Assembly (NCBI RefSeq): GCF_036370855.1
Contig: NC_088113.1
Span: 20,108,501-20,172,500, forward strand
DNA: 64,000 nt
Direction of reading: 5' to 3'
Origin: Dromaius novaehollandiae
Taxonomy: Eukaryota > Chordata > Aves > Casuariiformes > Dromaiidae
The position numbers were made by a program, and so were the translations under genes. This document shows positions 24,634-36,230 of this stretch, one piece after another. A model generated the notes under the pieces. It did not search any database and was not told the origin of the DNA. It worked only from the letters and a program-made list of their open reading frames with translations. Within the stretch, counting starts at the first letter, position 1, and every line of letters begins with the position of its first letter.

Positions 24634-24822
24634 GCACCAAAGCACCCTCAGACCTCACTCAGGTCCCATCCCACCCAGGGAAGCACCAAAGCACCCTCAG
24701 ACCTCACTCAGTCCCATCTCACCCAGGGAAGCACCAAAGCACCCTCAGACCTCACTCAGGTCCCATCCCATCAAAGCATCAAAGCACCCTCAGACCTCAC
24801 TCAGGTCCCATCCCACCCGGGG
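24634..24822. repeat. Minisatellite, 45-49-bp unit
   Basis: Four copies of gcaccaaagcaccctcagac followed by ctcactcaggtcccatccca start at 24634, 24683, 24731 and 24776. Copies differ by small deletions (spacings 49, 48 and 45), so frame is not kept. Confidence 0.95.
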
Positions 24823-25049
24823 ATACGGCGGGCAGAGACCTGTCTCCTCCCTCGTCCCCAGTGTGCCCACGTGCCTTTGCTCCCATCACTGGACACCACC
24901 ACCTTCTTCATCAAGAGCTACAGGTTCGTTAGCTGGTACCTTGGAGCTGGGAGACCAATGCAGCAGGAGTGAGAAGCCGTCCAGGGCAGAAACACTCACC
25001 CAGGGCCAGTGCAAGCAATCGGAGCCGTGCTCCAGCGATAGCAAACAAA
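24823..25049. other. Intergenic DNA
   Basis: Nothing recognised. Confidence 0.5.
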
Positions 25050-25260
25050 GATGTCATTCCTGTAAATAACGAACGGCTAATTACACAAGCCGGCAGTAAG
25101 TGAAGATGAGATAAAATTGCTCCAGGTTTATTATACTTGGCAAATTCCCCCTTTCAGTAAATAATTACTGCATCTAACAGGGCTCTTTTTATTAATTGCT
25201 TTAATTTATTCCTGGCCTTTTTTTAAGGCTTCAAAAGCGTCTTTTCTTCAGGAGCAATGA
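25050..25260. promoter_or_regulatory. AT-rich island with homeodomain motifs, candidate enhancer
   Basis: A sharply AT-rich 200-bp block in GC-rich surroundings. TAATTA occurs at 25078-25083 and 25162-25167, followed by attaattgctttaattta near 25191-25207. Such islands are typical of conserved noncoding elements, but conservation cannot be checked here. Confidence 0.4.
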
Positions 25261-28200
25261 AATATCCCCGTGCCACGTGCTGCGTGCTGGGCATCGATAG
25301 GAGATGACGGCGCATTTTTTAAACTGAGCTGGCTCTTCGTTCAACGAGCTCTTGCCAGGGCTGCAGTGACCCTCCCAAGCTGCATGCATGCCACCGCCTT
25401 GCACGGTCCCTGGTCCTTCGTTGTCCCCTGGGCCCAGTCACCAGAGTGGCCGAGAGCCATCGGGGTTCACCTGGACGTGGCTGTGGGTGACCTGCTGCCA
25501 TGCTGGTGACAGTCCCACGCCAGCGGGAGGTTGGGTAGAGACCCCAGAGGTCCCTCCTGACCGTGTTCCTCTGCTGTGGGACCACCAGCAAGGTGGGACC
25601 AACCAAGGTGGCATCAACCAGGGGGCTGGAGAACATCCCACCCCTGGCAGGGCAAAGCAGCCCGCCGTTCCCTGCCGCTGCTTCCCTGCCTGCTCCCCAC
25701 GTTGCTCCTCACAGCACGCTGCAGTCGGACCGGCAAAATCCTTGCTGCTTCTCTCCATGGCCCCGCAGGCTGAACCCTCCATCCCACCAGAGCGGGGGGT
25801 CCGCGAGGAAGAGGCCCCCCCCGTCCCGAAGCTGCAGGCCGGTCACTGTCCTTGCAGGCACCCCTGGGCGAGAGCCAGCGCCCAGGAGGCTGGCGGAGGG
25901 CAGACGCAGCGAGGAGAGGAAAGTGCAGAGCCAGGGCTTCGTACCAGCTCCCCAGGAGAGCAGCAATTAAATATCCGCCGCGATTCTGCTGAGCGCTCTG
26001 AAATGGCGGTGACCACGCATCCCAGTTACAGCTCCAAAATGATTCACACGGCTCAGCGTCCGCCCCGCCGGCCGGCTCGGGGCCCCTCTGCTCCGCTCAG
26101 CCACCACCTCGCCCCGGCCGCGGCAGAAACGCTGCGCCAGCGCAGCCGAAGAGCCCGCCGGGCCGGGCTGTCCCCGGCAGCCAGCGGTGTTTTATGCTTC
26201 CAGCGAGAGCTCGTAACCTCCATAATGCACCTAATTGTGCAAGACCGTGCCGGAGGGACATGGCGGAAACTCCTCCTGTCCCCAGCTGGGGATTAGCTGG
26301 TGCCCTACAGCGACAGCGCGCTCAGCCCTTGTCATTCCACCCTGCCTGGAAACAGGGGATGCAGGGATGGAGGATGCGCTCGGCACACGTTTCGCCCCCG
26401 TCCTCGCGAGCGGCTGAGATGCTCCTGGCTCCGAGAGCCCTCGGTTTTGTAGGGCACTTTGCAGATTCAGAGGCTCCTCAAGCATCCGGAGCATCTCCAT
26501 CACCTTCACAGGGGACCGGGGCAGCGGGGGAAGCCCCGGGGGACTGACGGGGCTGGAGACAAAATCCCCAGCTCGTCCCCAGGTCCCGCAGGATCCCGGG
26601 AGCAGCTGTGCCCAGTCGGGCCACTCGGCTTCGGAGGGCACTGGCTTCTCGCGGTCCCGCGCAGCCGGAGGAAACCCGGGCCGGGTTCGGGCGAAACGTA
26701 AAGGTCAAGGCTCAGGGAAATTGCAGGGAAATAAAAAGCTACAGCCCAAAGCGGAATAAAACCGGACTAATTACTGGCTGGGGAAGGAAGCCGGGCAGGA
26801 GACGCTGTGCGGAGGCCGGAGGGCGGGAGAGGAGCCACGCTATTCCCGCTCCGCCATTGCCTCCCCGGGCAGCCTCGGGAAAGCCACTTAATTCCTTAAT
26901 TATAAAGTGCACACATGGATACGTGCTCTTCGCAGCGGCGGCGGAGGCTCTGCTGCCGGGGGCTGCCTGGGTGCGGGGCAGCCTCACGGATGCTGCTTGC
27001 CGAGCGCGGCACATTCGGGATGTGCGGAGCAGCCGGGTGTTGCACGCGTCCGTGGGAAATCGGTGTATTATAATCAGCGTACAGGTTTATACCGTTTTCT
27101 ACCCCGTTGGTGTTCTTGCATGGAGGAAACGGTGCATCTGCCGGGGCTTTCCGAACTTCAGCCGTGGCTGTGCCAGCGGGCGCTTTTGGGAGAGACCCAG
27201 CCGGGCCGTATCCCGACCGGCGCTGCGCTGCTGCCGACGCAGAGCAGCCCATCGAGCTCCGGGCTCTTCCCGTCTTTCCCAGCAGGTCCAAGAGCGGGAG
27301 GCAGCAGGATGGGGCTGGGTGGGGGGGCAGGATGAGGCCTCCCGAGGAGCTGCCAGGAAAAGCATCCTCCACTCAGCCGGCCTCCCACCTCTGCTAAAAC
27401 CGTGTAAAACTGGGATTTTTCTGCAGAAAAGCTCGGATTTACCCTGGCTGGGTGTGACTCCCACCCAGCTCCCTGATGGCAGCTCTGCTGCCCCGGCATC
27501 TAGCTGGGCTGTGCCGGGGCTGGCATCTAGCAACGTGCATCTGCTTCAGGAAATGGCTAAAAAACGCAGGTTAAAAACCCAAAAAGCCCCTCTTTTGGTT
27601 CCTGTTTCAGGCCGTGAGCCTCTCCAGAGGCGGCAGCGGCCCAGCGCCTGCAGGGACCGAGCCGGGCGGGGGGCTCACGGTGCCGCCGCACGGGACGGCT
27701 CCTGCCGCCGCCTTTCTCGTAAATCAGGAGCAGGGGTTTCTCCGGTGTTTCTCGCGGCTCGGGGGATTTTCGGCGGAGTTCCCGCCTGACTTCTCCCCGC
27801 TCCCGCGCGAGGGCAGAGCCCGGCGGCTGCAGGCGGCCCGACGCGGGGCCGAGCTGCTGCGACGGAGGCGATGGGGCACGTCGAGGCTGCTGTGTGACGG
27901 CTCCGTCGCGGAAAGCCGGGGCCGGGGGCCCTGGCCGTGTCCCCCCACAAGCCAGCCCAGGCCGCGAGGCTCCCGCAGACCCGTGGCTCCACCTTCCCGG
28001 GCTCCGCACGGATCCCGTTATCGAGGTCACGGCTCCGGGCAGCGCGAGCCGAGGCGACGCGGCTATTTCTGTGTGCGGAGGGAACTTCGCTGGCCTGATT
28101 CCCATAAATAAAGCGGGCAGGGAACAGCCCCTTCTCTGTCCCAGTAATTCTGGGCCCCGGAGGCCCGGCTGGGCGTGCGTTCAGCAGCTCTGCGCTGCCG

Positions 28201-28400
28201 GTCCCGCTCCGCTCCCGGTGCTGCCGGCCAGGCTCAGGCAGCTCCGAGAGCCCCTAGCTCTCCGAAACAGGAGCTTCAAGGGCACTTGGTGGGAAATCCG
28301 TGTTTTCTTAGTCCCAAAGCCATGAGGAAGGTTGCTGATGTGTCCGTGAGGGTGCAGGACTGGGGAGGAGCCGGCATCCCCCAGCACCCCGCCGTCCCGG
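25261..28400. other. Intergenic DNA, mixed GC, no gene recognised
   Basis: About 3.1 kb. Small AT-rich patches occur near 25965-25980, 26220-26242 (TGCAC-CTAATT-GTGCA, a short inverted repeat), 26885-26910 and 27056-27105. No exon with recognisable coding was found. Confidence 0.55.
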
Positions 28401-28690
28401 CATCCCTGTTCCCGCTGTCCCATCATCCCTGTTCCTGCTGTCCCGACATCCCTGCATCCCGCTGTCCCGACATCCCTGTTCCTGCTGTCCCGACATCCCT
28501 GCTCCCGCTGTCCGGGCATCCCTGTTCCCACTGTCCCATCATCCCTGTTCCTGCTGTCCCGACATCCCTGCATCCCGCTGTCCCGACATCCCTGTTCCTG
28601 CTGTCCCAGCATCCCTGCATCCCGCTGTCCTGGCTCCCTGTTCCTGCTGTCCCAGCATCCCTGCTCCCGCCATCCCAGCTCCCTCTGCTC
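28401..28690. repeat. Minisatellite, 23-24-bp unit
   Basis: About 12 units of catccctgttcctgctgtcc plus three or four bases, with starts including 28401, 28424, 28447 and 28471. The unit alternates gttcctgctg and gcatcccgctg versions. The minus-strand glycine/arginine-rich frame across it is an artefact. Confidence 0.95.
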
Positions 28691-31600
28691 TGCCAGCGTT
28701 TGCCGCTGCCGCTGGGCGCAGAGCAGCTCGGACGCGCGGGTTTCTCCAGCCGCCCGCAGAGCCTTGGCGGGGTAACGCGGCTGGATTATCCGGGTTTGCT
28801 TCCAGCGGGACACGAACCCGCCGCGCTGCTGAGTTCAGCAGCTGCTGCTGGATTTTATCTCCCGCTTTCGATTTTCTCGTGCTGGTGTTTTCTGCACCCG
28901 GGGCACCGCGGCGGCGACTCCCCAGCGCTGCGCAGGGCGACGGCGGCAGAGCCTCCCGCGAGCCCCACGCGCCGGGCCGGACCCCGCGGCCCCCGCCAGC
29001 CCTGCCCGGGCGCCGGCCCCGCTGCGAGCGGCTCGGACTCACCCTTCCTTCCGCAGGAAAACCTGCCATCAGATAAAGCCGCCAGACTATCTGGCGAGGA
29101 CAAACAAGGCGGCGGCGCGGATGCGGCCGTGCCCCTCACCCCGGCACCGGCGGGGCGCGGGGGGCTCCGGGGGCGAGGGCGGCGCGGGGGACGCTGCCCC
29201 TCGGCTCGCTCGGAGCCGGGGTCGGCTCCGGCAGTGGAGGGAATGGGCTGCGGCTCGGGAAGGGCCGGCTGCTGCGGGGCCCCTTCTTTGCTAGCGCAGC
29301 ACTCGGAGCAGAGCCGCCGGAGGAGCCGTGATGAGAGCAACCGGGTCAGGCTCAGCAAAGAGCTGCAAATGCTGAAATTTTCACAGTGTTTTGGAACTGC
29401 TAAATCCAGGGGGAAATAAATAGAGGAGATCTCCCCAAGCCGGTCATCCATGGCCTGCATCCCTGGGAGGTTTCCCCGAGCATCTCGGCCTCTCCCAGGC
29501 TCCGCTGGCGGCAGCGTTCCTGCCTCCGTCTCCTCCAAGCACCCAGATGGGAGCCGCGAGGGGCCGGGAGCGCGGGAGCTGGGGCCGGCACGCCGAGGCG
29601 TTCCCGCTGCTGCTGGGAGCCGGCACTGCAGCGATGCTCCCGGCCGCGCGGGAGAGCCGGGAAGCGCAACACGGGCCGGGAGCGGGGCGGGCCGCAGGCT
29701 TTCCCAGGGCTCGCTGCGGAGGAGGAAACATCTTTCCGAAGGCCGCTGGCCTGGGGAGGGATTTTCCGCTGCCTGTTTGCTGCCGTTGCGGAGGGCGAGC
29801 CCGGCCCCAGCTCCGGGCTGGATCTTCCCGGCGGCAATTTCACCCCCGGCTCCCGCGACTGCTGCCGGCTTCGGGCACGCGGGAAACGGCCTCAATATGC
29901 TAAATACTACCAGCTGCCTTTAAGTAGCTTCTAGTATAAACTAATTTATTGACAGCCTCATCCCTCCTCCTGACAAGCATGAGAAGCCCGGGAGCCGTGC
30001 ACGAAGGAGAGCAAAACCTGACTTACAGTATTTAACCTAGATAAGCCTCGCATGTGGCCTAAATTGTTAGGCAAACTACAAATTGCCTGACTAAACCCAA
30101 AACCACACTCCACGGGCTTCAGTAGTTATATGTATTTTAACTGTTGCTTCTGCGTTTTCCAAGCGCGGATACGTTGCTGGTGCTATTTATACGGTCTGCC
30201 TGAAACACAGGGCTCCTGCGCAGCCCTGCAATTTGTTTGGGTCCTGGAGAAGATGAAATCGCTGCAAAAAGAAGAAGATATTTCAGCTGAGTCTCAAACG
30301 TTGAGCAGTTTGAGACACCGTAGCAAAAAGTCTTTAGCTTAATTGAGAGCCAAATAAGATGTTTAACGATGCCAACGCTAGCGTGTCGCCAGGCAAACGT
30401 CCCCGTTTGCGTCTCACGGCTACGGAGGAGAGAGGTGAGTTTGGCCACTTCGGAAGGGGCCGGCGTGGCCCCGGCGAGGTAACCTCCATCAAAGGCTGCA
30501 AGCAAGGACACCGACACTGGAGGAGGAAATGAAAGATCAAAACTTATTCTAAATGTGTCGGCATTGTACTGTTGGTCTCAGAAAAAAAAGACGCCCCGGG
30601 CACTTCTTCTTTCTAGGCGCGCGGAGAGGCCGGCTTCGACGGAGACCTGCGAGAGGGAAGGACCTGGTTAAGGGAGCCGCTGTCCGTCTGCCCGCCCAGG
30701 CCCCGAGCGTGGAGCTACGCCAGATCGGTACCCGATAAAGGAGGAAACCTGCTAAACAAATGAAGTACCGGAGCTCCGAGACATAAAATACAGGGGATAG
30801 CGGCCCTGAGAAGAGCCCAGGACCCCCGAAAGGACAGCAGAGACCTTCGATTACAAGAGCAGGGCAGCGTCATTGCTGTAAAAATTGCTCTGCTCGAGCT
30901 TGGGCTGTAACTGGAGCAACCGGTGGCTTCTGGATGAAGCGCACAGGGCACCCGGCTGCCTCCGGGCTTCCCGGCGGGGCAGGCAAAGCCGGCACCTCGC
31001 CGCTGCCGGGCTGCCCGAGAGGCTGGCGCAGAGCTCTGCCGGCCCGGGCAGCTCGTGCCTTTGCCACCGTCCCCAGCCAGCCTCGAGCGAACGCACCCCC
31101 GGGGGCCGAACCCCCCCGGCCAGGAGAGGCCTGGAGCCTGGATTTGGCAGCTCGGACGCTTCCCTCCTCGAGCGTTTGAGAGGGAATGTATTTTTGGAGC
31201 GCTAAAGATCAACTGTTTCTGAATCCGGCCAATCCCTCTCCAGAGCAGCACCAAAGGAGGTCAGTGGGATGCGGCTGGTCAAATATTTTGTACATGAACA
31301 TCATCTCTCACCCCCTCAAGCATTTACAGACCTGAGAACATTTCCTGCTGTTCCCCCCGTCGAGTCGCTGGTGTCTCTGCTTTCTCGGGCAGGACGGTGC
31401 TGTGAGCCTCGGCCAGCGAGGGGGAAAAGAAGGGCCACCCCGGTCCTGCCCTGCAGCACAGAAAATAAAACTAAAGCAGCACGGTGGGTTTCGTCACACA
31501 AATGGAAATGGATTTACCCAGCGAGTGGTTAAACAGCACCGCGCGATACTGGGAAAAAATATGCGGGGGCGGCGGTGGTGGTGGGGGAGATGGGTGGAAA

Positions 31601-32640
31601 GAGGGAGTTTGAGTCTCCAGGGTTTTTTGCAATCTTCATTCACCATATTTAGCAGGCTTGTGACTTGCCCTTGCTAGCTCATGGAGAATTCCCCCAAGTG
31701 TTTACTCCCACAACCCAGCAAATGCCTCAATACACATCATGGAAAAAACACAATCGACATGTTCACTCCCACCAGAGAAGGAATTCGGACTCGCCGAGCG
31801 GGAGTGCGTGCGTGTGAGAGGGAGGCAAACACTGCTTCATTAGCTCGGCTCAGATGTGGTTTACTCCTAAAGTGACCTGGTGAGGGTTGCACACCACCTC
31901 CCTCTCTTCCTCCCGGTGCAGAACCAGCTGACCTTTGATCCGGAGCAACGGGGCAGGAATGCGGGTCCTTAACCCTTTCTTTCGACAGCAGAGAGCTGCA
32001 GAGAACTCGGTTGGCAAAGCTGGGGAATTTTCAGGGATCCAGAGTTGAGGCGACGGGTAGGAGCAGAGCCCGACAAATTGCTTTCCTCCTGCTTTAATTA
32101 GAAAAGAATGGGCTTCGGTGATGGAGATTAGTTTGTACAGTGCGTAGAGCTGCTGCTGGAAAACAAAAGGAGGATCTTTGCAAGCAAAGCTTACAGATCG
32201 GAAATCTTGGAGGATTTTTGGCACCTCTACTTCAGAGCACAAAACCGGGGCGGGGGGTAATTAGGCCACTTGGTTTTTTTAATCAACATGCTTCCAAACC
32301 CAGCAAATTATAAGGAGACACAAGAAATTATTTTATTAAATGCAACATCTACAACTGAAATATATACATATAAGACAGTCTAGAGCCAAATAGGGGACCC
32401 GGAACAAGGATGCTTTGGGATTAGCTGTGATTCTGCAAAGGAGGCACCGCACAAGCGCAGCGGCCCGGCGGCTGTCCTCTGTCACCGTGCCCTCGTGGAA
32501 GGAACGACGAGCCCCGTCCGCCCCGGCACCGGGAGGGCAGAGGGACGGTGCTGACAAAGACGGGCTCATTAGCAGCGCGACGTTCTTTGAGGTTGTTTAA
32601 TGAGAGACCTCAGACATGCACAAACGCAGAACAGATAGCC
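28691..32640. other. Intergenic DNA, GC-rich grading to AT-rich
   Basis: GC-rich until about 29.86 kb, then mixed. AT-rich stretches at about 29,890-30,130 (including AGATAAG near 30038-30044) and 31,640-32,340 look like possible regulatory DNA. No protein-coding exon or RNA gene was recognised. Confidence 0.5.
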
Positions 32641-32674
32641 GAATTTAAGGACATGTGTGCCAGTACATGTGCAC

Positions 32675-32725
32675 TTAATTTGCGCAACCAATTACTGTGA
32701 TTAGCCACTAAGCATTTGCATGTGG
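32675..32725. promoter_or_regulatory. Candidate regulatory element 1: TGCGCAA, ATTACTGTGATTA, octamer
   Basis: TGCGCAA is at 32681-32687 and ATTACTGTGATTA at 32691-32703. ATTTGCAT, the reverse octamer for POU factors, is at 32714-32721. The same set of words recurs 1.8 kb away at 34468-34513. Enhancer role is inferred from motif grouping and location upstream of ZBTB46. Confidence 0.4.
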
Positions 32726-34460
32726 CTTCAGCTTGGTTTTACCGGTAGCTGAGCGTATGTTCCAGTGTTCATGTATTCTTCATAAAGCAAGAGAAGGAAA
32801 TGTGTTGGGGCGCTTCCAAGAGCTCTTGTGCTACAGGAATATGACTTTTACCGCTTCCCCAGTGGCTAAAAACTATCACTGGCGTGATTAAAGTCCTCAC
32901 CTCCTGCTGCACGACGGTCTGGCTTGATGAAATTTGTGATCTGGCGGTTTGAAAAGGGTGGCACATAAAGGATGTCGACTCAGCCTGAAAACACATGGTC
33001 TTTAATCTCTGACATTTCTCATAAGAGGGGCATCCTTACGCTTCTAACCTCTCCACTGCGCATCTTGTTTATGGTATTTTGCACACTAACAATCTTGTGG
33101 ACTAACTCATTTTTCCTCCCAGTCGTCTTTTTCTCCGCATTTTCCACGTGCATTCTCTCCTTACTTAGGGGGAGAAACCACCTCTCTTCTAGGGACAGAC
33201 TGAGTAATTGCAGTATTTACCTAAAATACAATACAAACTTCTAATTAAGGGGGGGAGGAAGCTATGTGTGATTAGCAAAAGAATATTAAACCTTTTCAAG
33301 TCTTCCCAAACCCTTTGTGCAGAACAGCTTTAGGAAACTCGGCCTGACGCCACCCTCCCCCTCTTTGAAAGCATTCCCCAGGGCAGTGCCCAGGCTGCAG
33401 CTGCTGCTGCTCACGGGGGAGTGAGTCCAGCCTGACACACACAACTAAATAAATAAATACTTTCTTCCAACAAAGACCTGAGGAAGAAACCCTGGGTAGG
33501 AACAGAGTAAGAGAACGTATGTGCAGAATCTGAGGAGTTCGGGGATAACACAGTAAGTTCTGTCTCAAGTACAGAAGCGCAAAGAAAGGCAGGAGTGCTT
33601 GAGCTGCAAGCAGGTATGATATAGATTTTATGTAAAATAGATATATTTATATAAAAATACAGCTCGATTCTCAGTCAGCCCTTATAACCTCCAAGTTCTC
33701 TACATTTCATTGCGGAGCCTAGAAAATAGACCTGATGCACACAACTACAGCCTGCACCGCCGAGAGACCAACACCTGCAGACCCCGGGAGGACAGTTTCA
33801 CAGGAAAAACGTGATTGAGAATTTGAGACAGAAATTTTGCTCGTGGGGTCCTGGTGTTCGCTGCACATAGGTGGCAAAGGCTGGAAAATACACATACGAC
33901 AACGTGTGCGTGCACCCAAACCCGTGCATGCAGAAGTAGGTGGCAGTGGGAAACAGCCTAGTGACTACTTGCCATTTCTTACATCTAAGAAATTGTATCC
34001 TTCATTGTATTAATAGACAACTTCTGCAAACCGTTAATTTGCATTTTAATGGAACTCTTTCTAGGAAGGTGTTAGTTGGACTCCATTGCCATATAAAATA
34101 AGAGCTAATTAAAAATATGCTGGAGTTAAAAGACATTTCATTAATCAGGTTTATTCATATTCTTTTCTAAATTAAAGGTGTTTGGGGTACGTAGGAGGAA
34201 ATGGGAAGGGGGGAGAAGACGTGACAGAATACCCACTTATTTAAATTACAGATAAAAAAAGTGGAAAACATTTTTTTGTGAGAGGGAATCCTAAAGATTA
34301 AAAGCACCTTAGAGAAATGGATTTGAATGTAGAGCAGGCATAAAAGTCAAGGTTGAGCTTCCAACAGCAGAGCTGCTTACTTGAAAGGCAGAGATGAAGA
34401 AAATACATCGGATGTCAGGGAAAGGGAACCACGGAGCCAATGTTTAAACCTTGGGCGCAC
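32726..34460. other. Intergenic DNA upstream of ZBTB46
   Basis: AT-leaning sequence without a supported gene. The 34,000-34,180 stretch is rich in TAATTA-, TTTGCAT- and CATATAAAATA-type words. Confidence 0.5.
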
Positions 34461-34545
34461 GATTATCTGCGCAATTACCGTGATTACACACACAAGCCGG
34501 TAACTATGCAAATAAACGGCCAATTCGAGTTATTCGGAGGCATCA
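34461..34545. promoter_or_regulatory. Candidate regulatory element 2: TGCGCAA, ATTACCGTGATTA, octamer
   Basis: TGCGCAA (34468-34474) overlaps ATTACCGTGATTA (34474-34486) and is followed by the octamer ATGCAAAT (34506-34513). It lies about 1 kb upstream of the ZBTB46 first exon and shares its composition with the element at 32681-32721. Confidence 0.4.
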
Positions 34546-34899
34546 TTCGCCTGTTTGGGGCACAAGCACAACACGCCTATGTTGGCAGCAGGAAAATACT
34601 GTATTTTGGGGCCAATTCCCGCTCCCACAACCGAGCAGCCTCCCAGGGGCAGGGCCCACCACCCGCCACCCCGGGAGCATCCACCAGGCCGTGGCCACTC
34701 CGCCCCGGCCGGCTCCCTCCTTCCCAGGCCGTTTCCCTCCCATCTCCCAGGGCAAAACGGCTCCGTTCGCCCTAAGTGAGGGCCGCGGGTGCCCGTTACA
34801 CCGGGGGGGGGGGGGGAACGACCCTCCGCCGCCACCACGATGCCCGGGCCTGCACGGCAGCAGCCGCCTTCCCGTGTGTGGGCGCAGCGGATCTGTTCA

Positions 34900-35445
34900 C
34901 TGAGCGGCCATGCGGGCACAGGTGCCGCTGCGGCCGGGGAGGCGGCGGCGGCGGCCCGAGCCGAGACCCGCGGGGCCGGAGCCGGAGCCCGGGCCCGGGC
35001 GGCCGCCGCCGCCCTGTCACAGCGCCCTCCCGTGATGCCCCGCGCGGGCGAGCCCGGCCGCGCGCGCCAGCGCCCCCCCCGCCCCTCCCTCACTTCCGGT
35101 GTCCGGCAGCGGCAGAGCCGCCGGCGGCGCCCCCGCTCCCCTGGCGCAAGGGGGAGAAAAGGGGGCGGGGCTTGTGGGCGGGGCTTGCGGAGGCCCGTGC
35201 CCGGCGCCGTCCAATCGGCGGCGGCCGGCGGGGGAAGCGGGGCGGGGGAAGGCGGCGGCACGCGCGGCGCGGCCCCGCCCCCCCGCCCGCCGCGGGCTCG
35301 CGCCCCGCGCGCCCGAGGGAGCGGCGGGAGCGCGCCCGGGCCCCCCCCCTCCCCCCCGCCTCCCCCCTCCGCCGGCTTCTCCCCCCCGCCTCCCCCTCCT
35401 CCCCCCTCCCTCCCCTCCCCACCCGGGAGCAGAGGCACGGAGTGA
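34900..35445 (+). promoter_or_regulatory. ZBTB46: ZBTB46 CpG-island promoter
   Basis: A dense CpG island immediately upstream of the first exon. ACTTCCGG (ETS) is at 35092-35099 and two GGGCGGGGCTTG GC boxes lie in tandem at about 35163-35187. CCAAT is at 35211-35215, with a further GC box near 35240. The start site is probably between about 35,250 and 35,440. ETS and SP/KLF sites suit a gene active in endothelium and dendritic cells, but that link is inference. Confidence 0.75.
35340..35430 (-). repeat. Polypyrimidine tract; G-runs on the minus strand
   Basis: About 90 bp of almost pure C/T with many runs of five or more C. The complementary strand therefore carries repeated G-runs fit for G-quadruplex formation next to the ZBTB46 first exon. 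Confidence 0.8.
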
Positions 35446-35502
35446 CCGACGGAGCCACAGCTCCGGCCGCTCCGAGACCCCGCTCCCCTCCATGGGGCCC
35501 AG
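35440..35502 (+). other. ZBTB46: ZBTB46 exon 1 (5' UTR), 5' end uncertain
   Basis: The exon ends at a strong donor, CCCAG|GTAAGC, at 35502/35503. The 5' boundary is only estimated. An in-frame TGA at 35443-35445, relative to the main frame after splicing to 52148, means this exon form cannot extend the protein. It holds an upstream ATG at 35492. Confidence 0.65.
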
Positions 35503-36149
35503 GTAAGCGCGCCGCCCCCCCGGCCGGCGGGGCCCGCCGCCCCCCCCTCCCTCCTCCTCCTCCTCCTCTTCCTCCCCCCGGGGGCGGCCCGCGCCCCCCT
35601 GCCCTGCCCGCCCTTCCCCTCCCCGCCGCCAGCCTCGCCGCCGCCTCGCCGGTGGCGATGGCCCCGTGCGCCCCCTTTCCCCCCGCCGGGTCCCCCGGGC
35701 AGAGCCCGCCGCCCGCCGCGGGGGGGCCGCGCCCGGCCGCGGAGGGGGGCCCGGCGCCTTCTTTGGGACGCGATGTCTTATTTGGTGTGGGTGGATGGCT
35801 TAACTTGGTAAGTGGCAGGGTTTAACCCCCCTCCCCCCTTCCTCCCCCTCCCCTCTCTCCTCCTCCCTCCCCCCCCCTCCCTGTAACCTCCAAAAGGGGA
35901 ATTTTCCAGCTGGTAATTTCTGCTGCGTCAACACCCAGCTCAAGGGAGAGGAGAAGAGACAAGGGGGCATTTTAGCAGCAGCTCCACTTGCAAATGGCAA
36001 GGCTCAGTCCTGGCTCCAGCATTAAAACCCTTTCCGCCCCCTAAAAACCAGCATCTGTGCAAGTTGGACCAAGAGTTTGTCAGGAGTGTGGTTCAAAACT
36101 GCCTGGAAAAAGGGATGAGGTAATAATACTGGTGAAGCATGCTGTATTC

Positions 36150-36230
36150 CTCTCTTTCTGCCTCTTTCTCTCTCTCTCTCTCTCTCTCTCCTCTCTCTCC
36201 TCTCTCTCTCTCTCTCTCTTTTTTTTTTTT
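36150..36230 (+). repeat. (CT)n microsatellite followed by a T-run
   Basis: A near-continuous CT dinucleotide array broken by two CCT interruptions, ending in a T-run. Confidence 0.95.

Noticed and set aside
28181..28813. Arg/Gly/Asp-rich minus-strand protein
   Set aside because: It is the translation of the 23-24-bp minisatellite.
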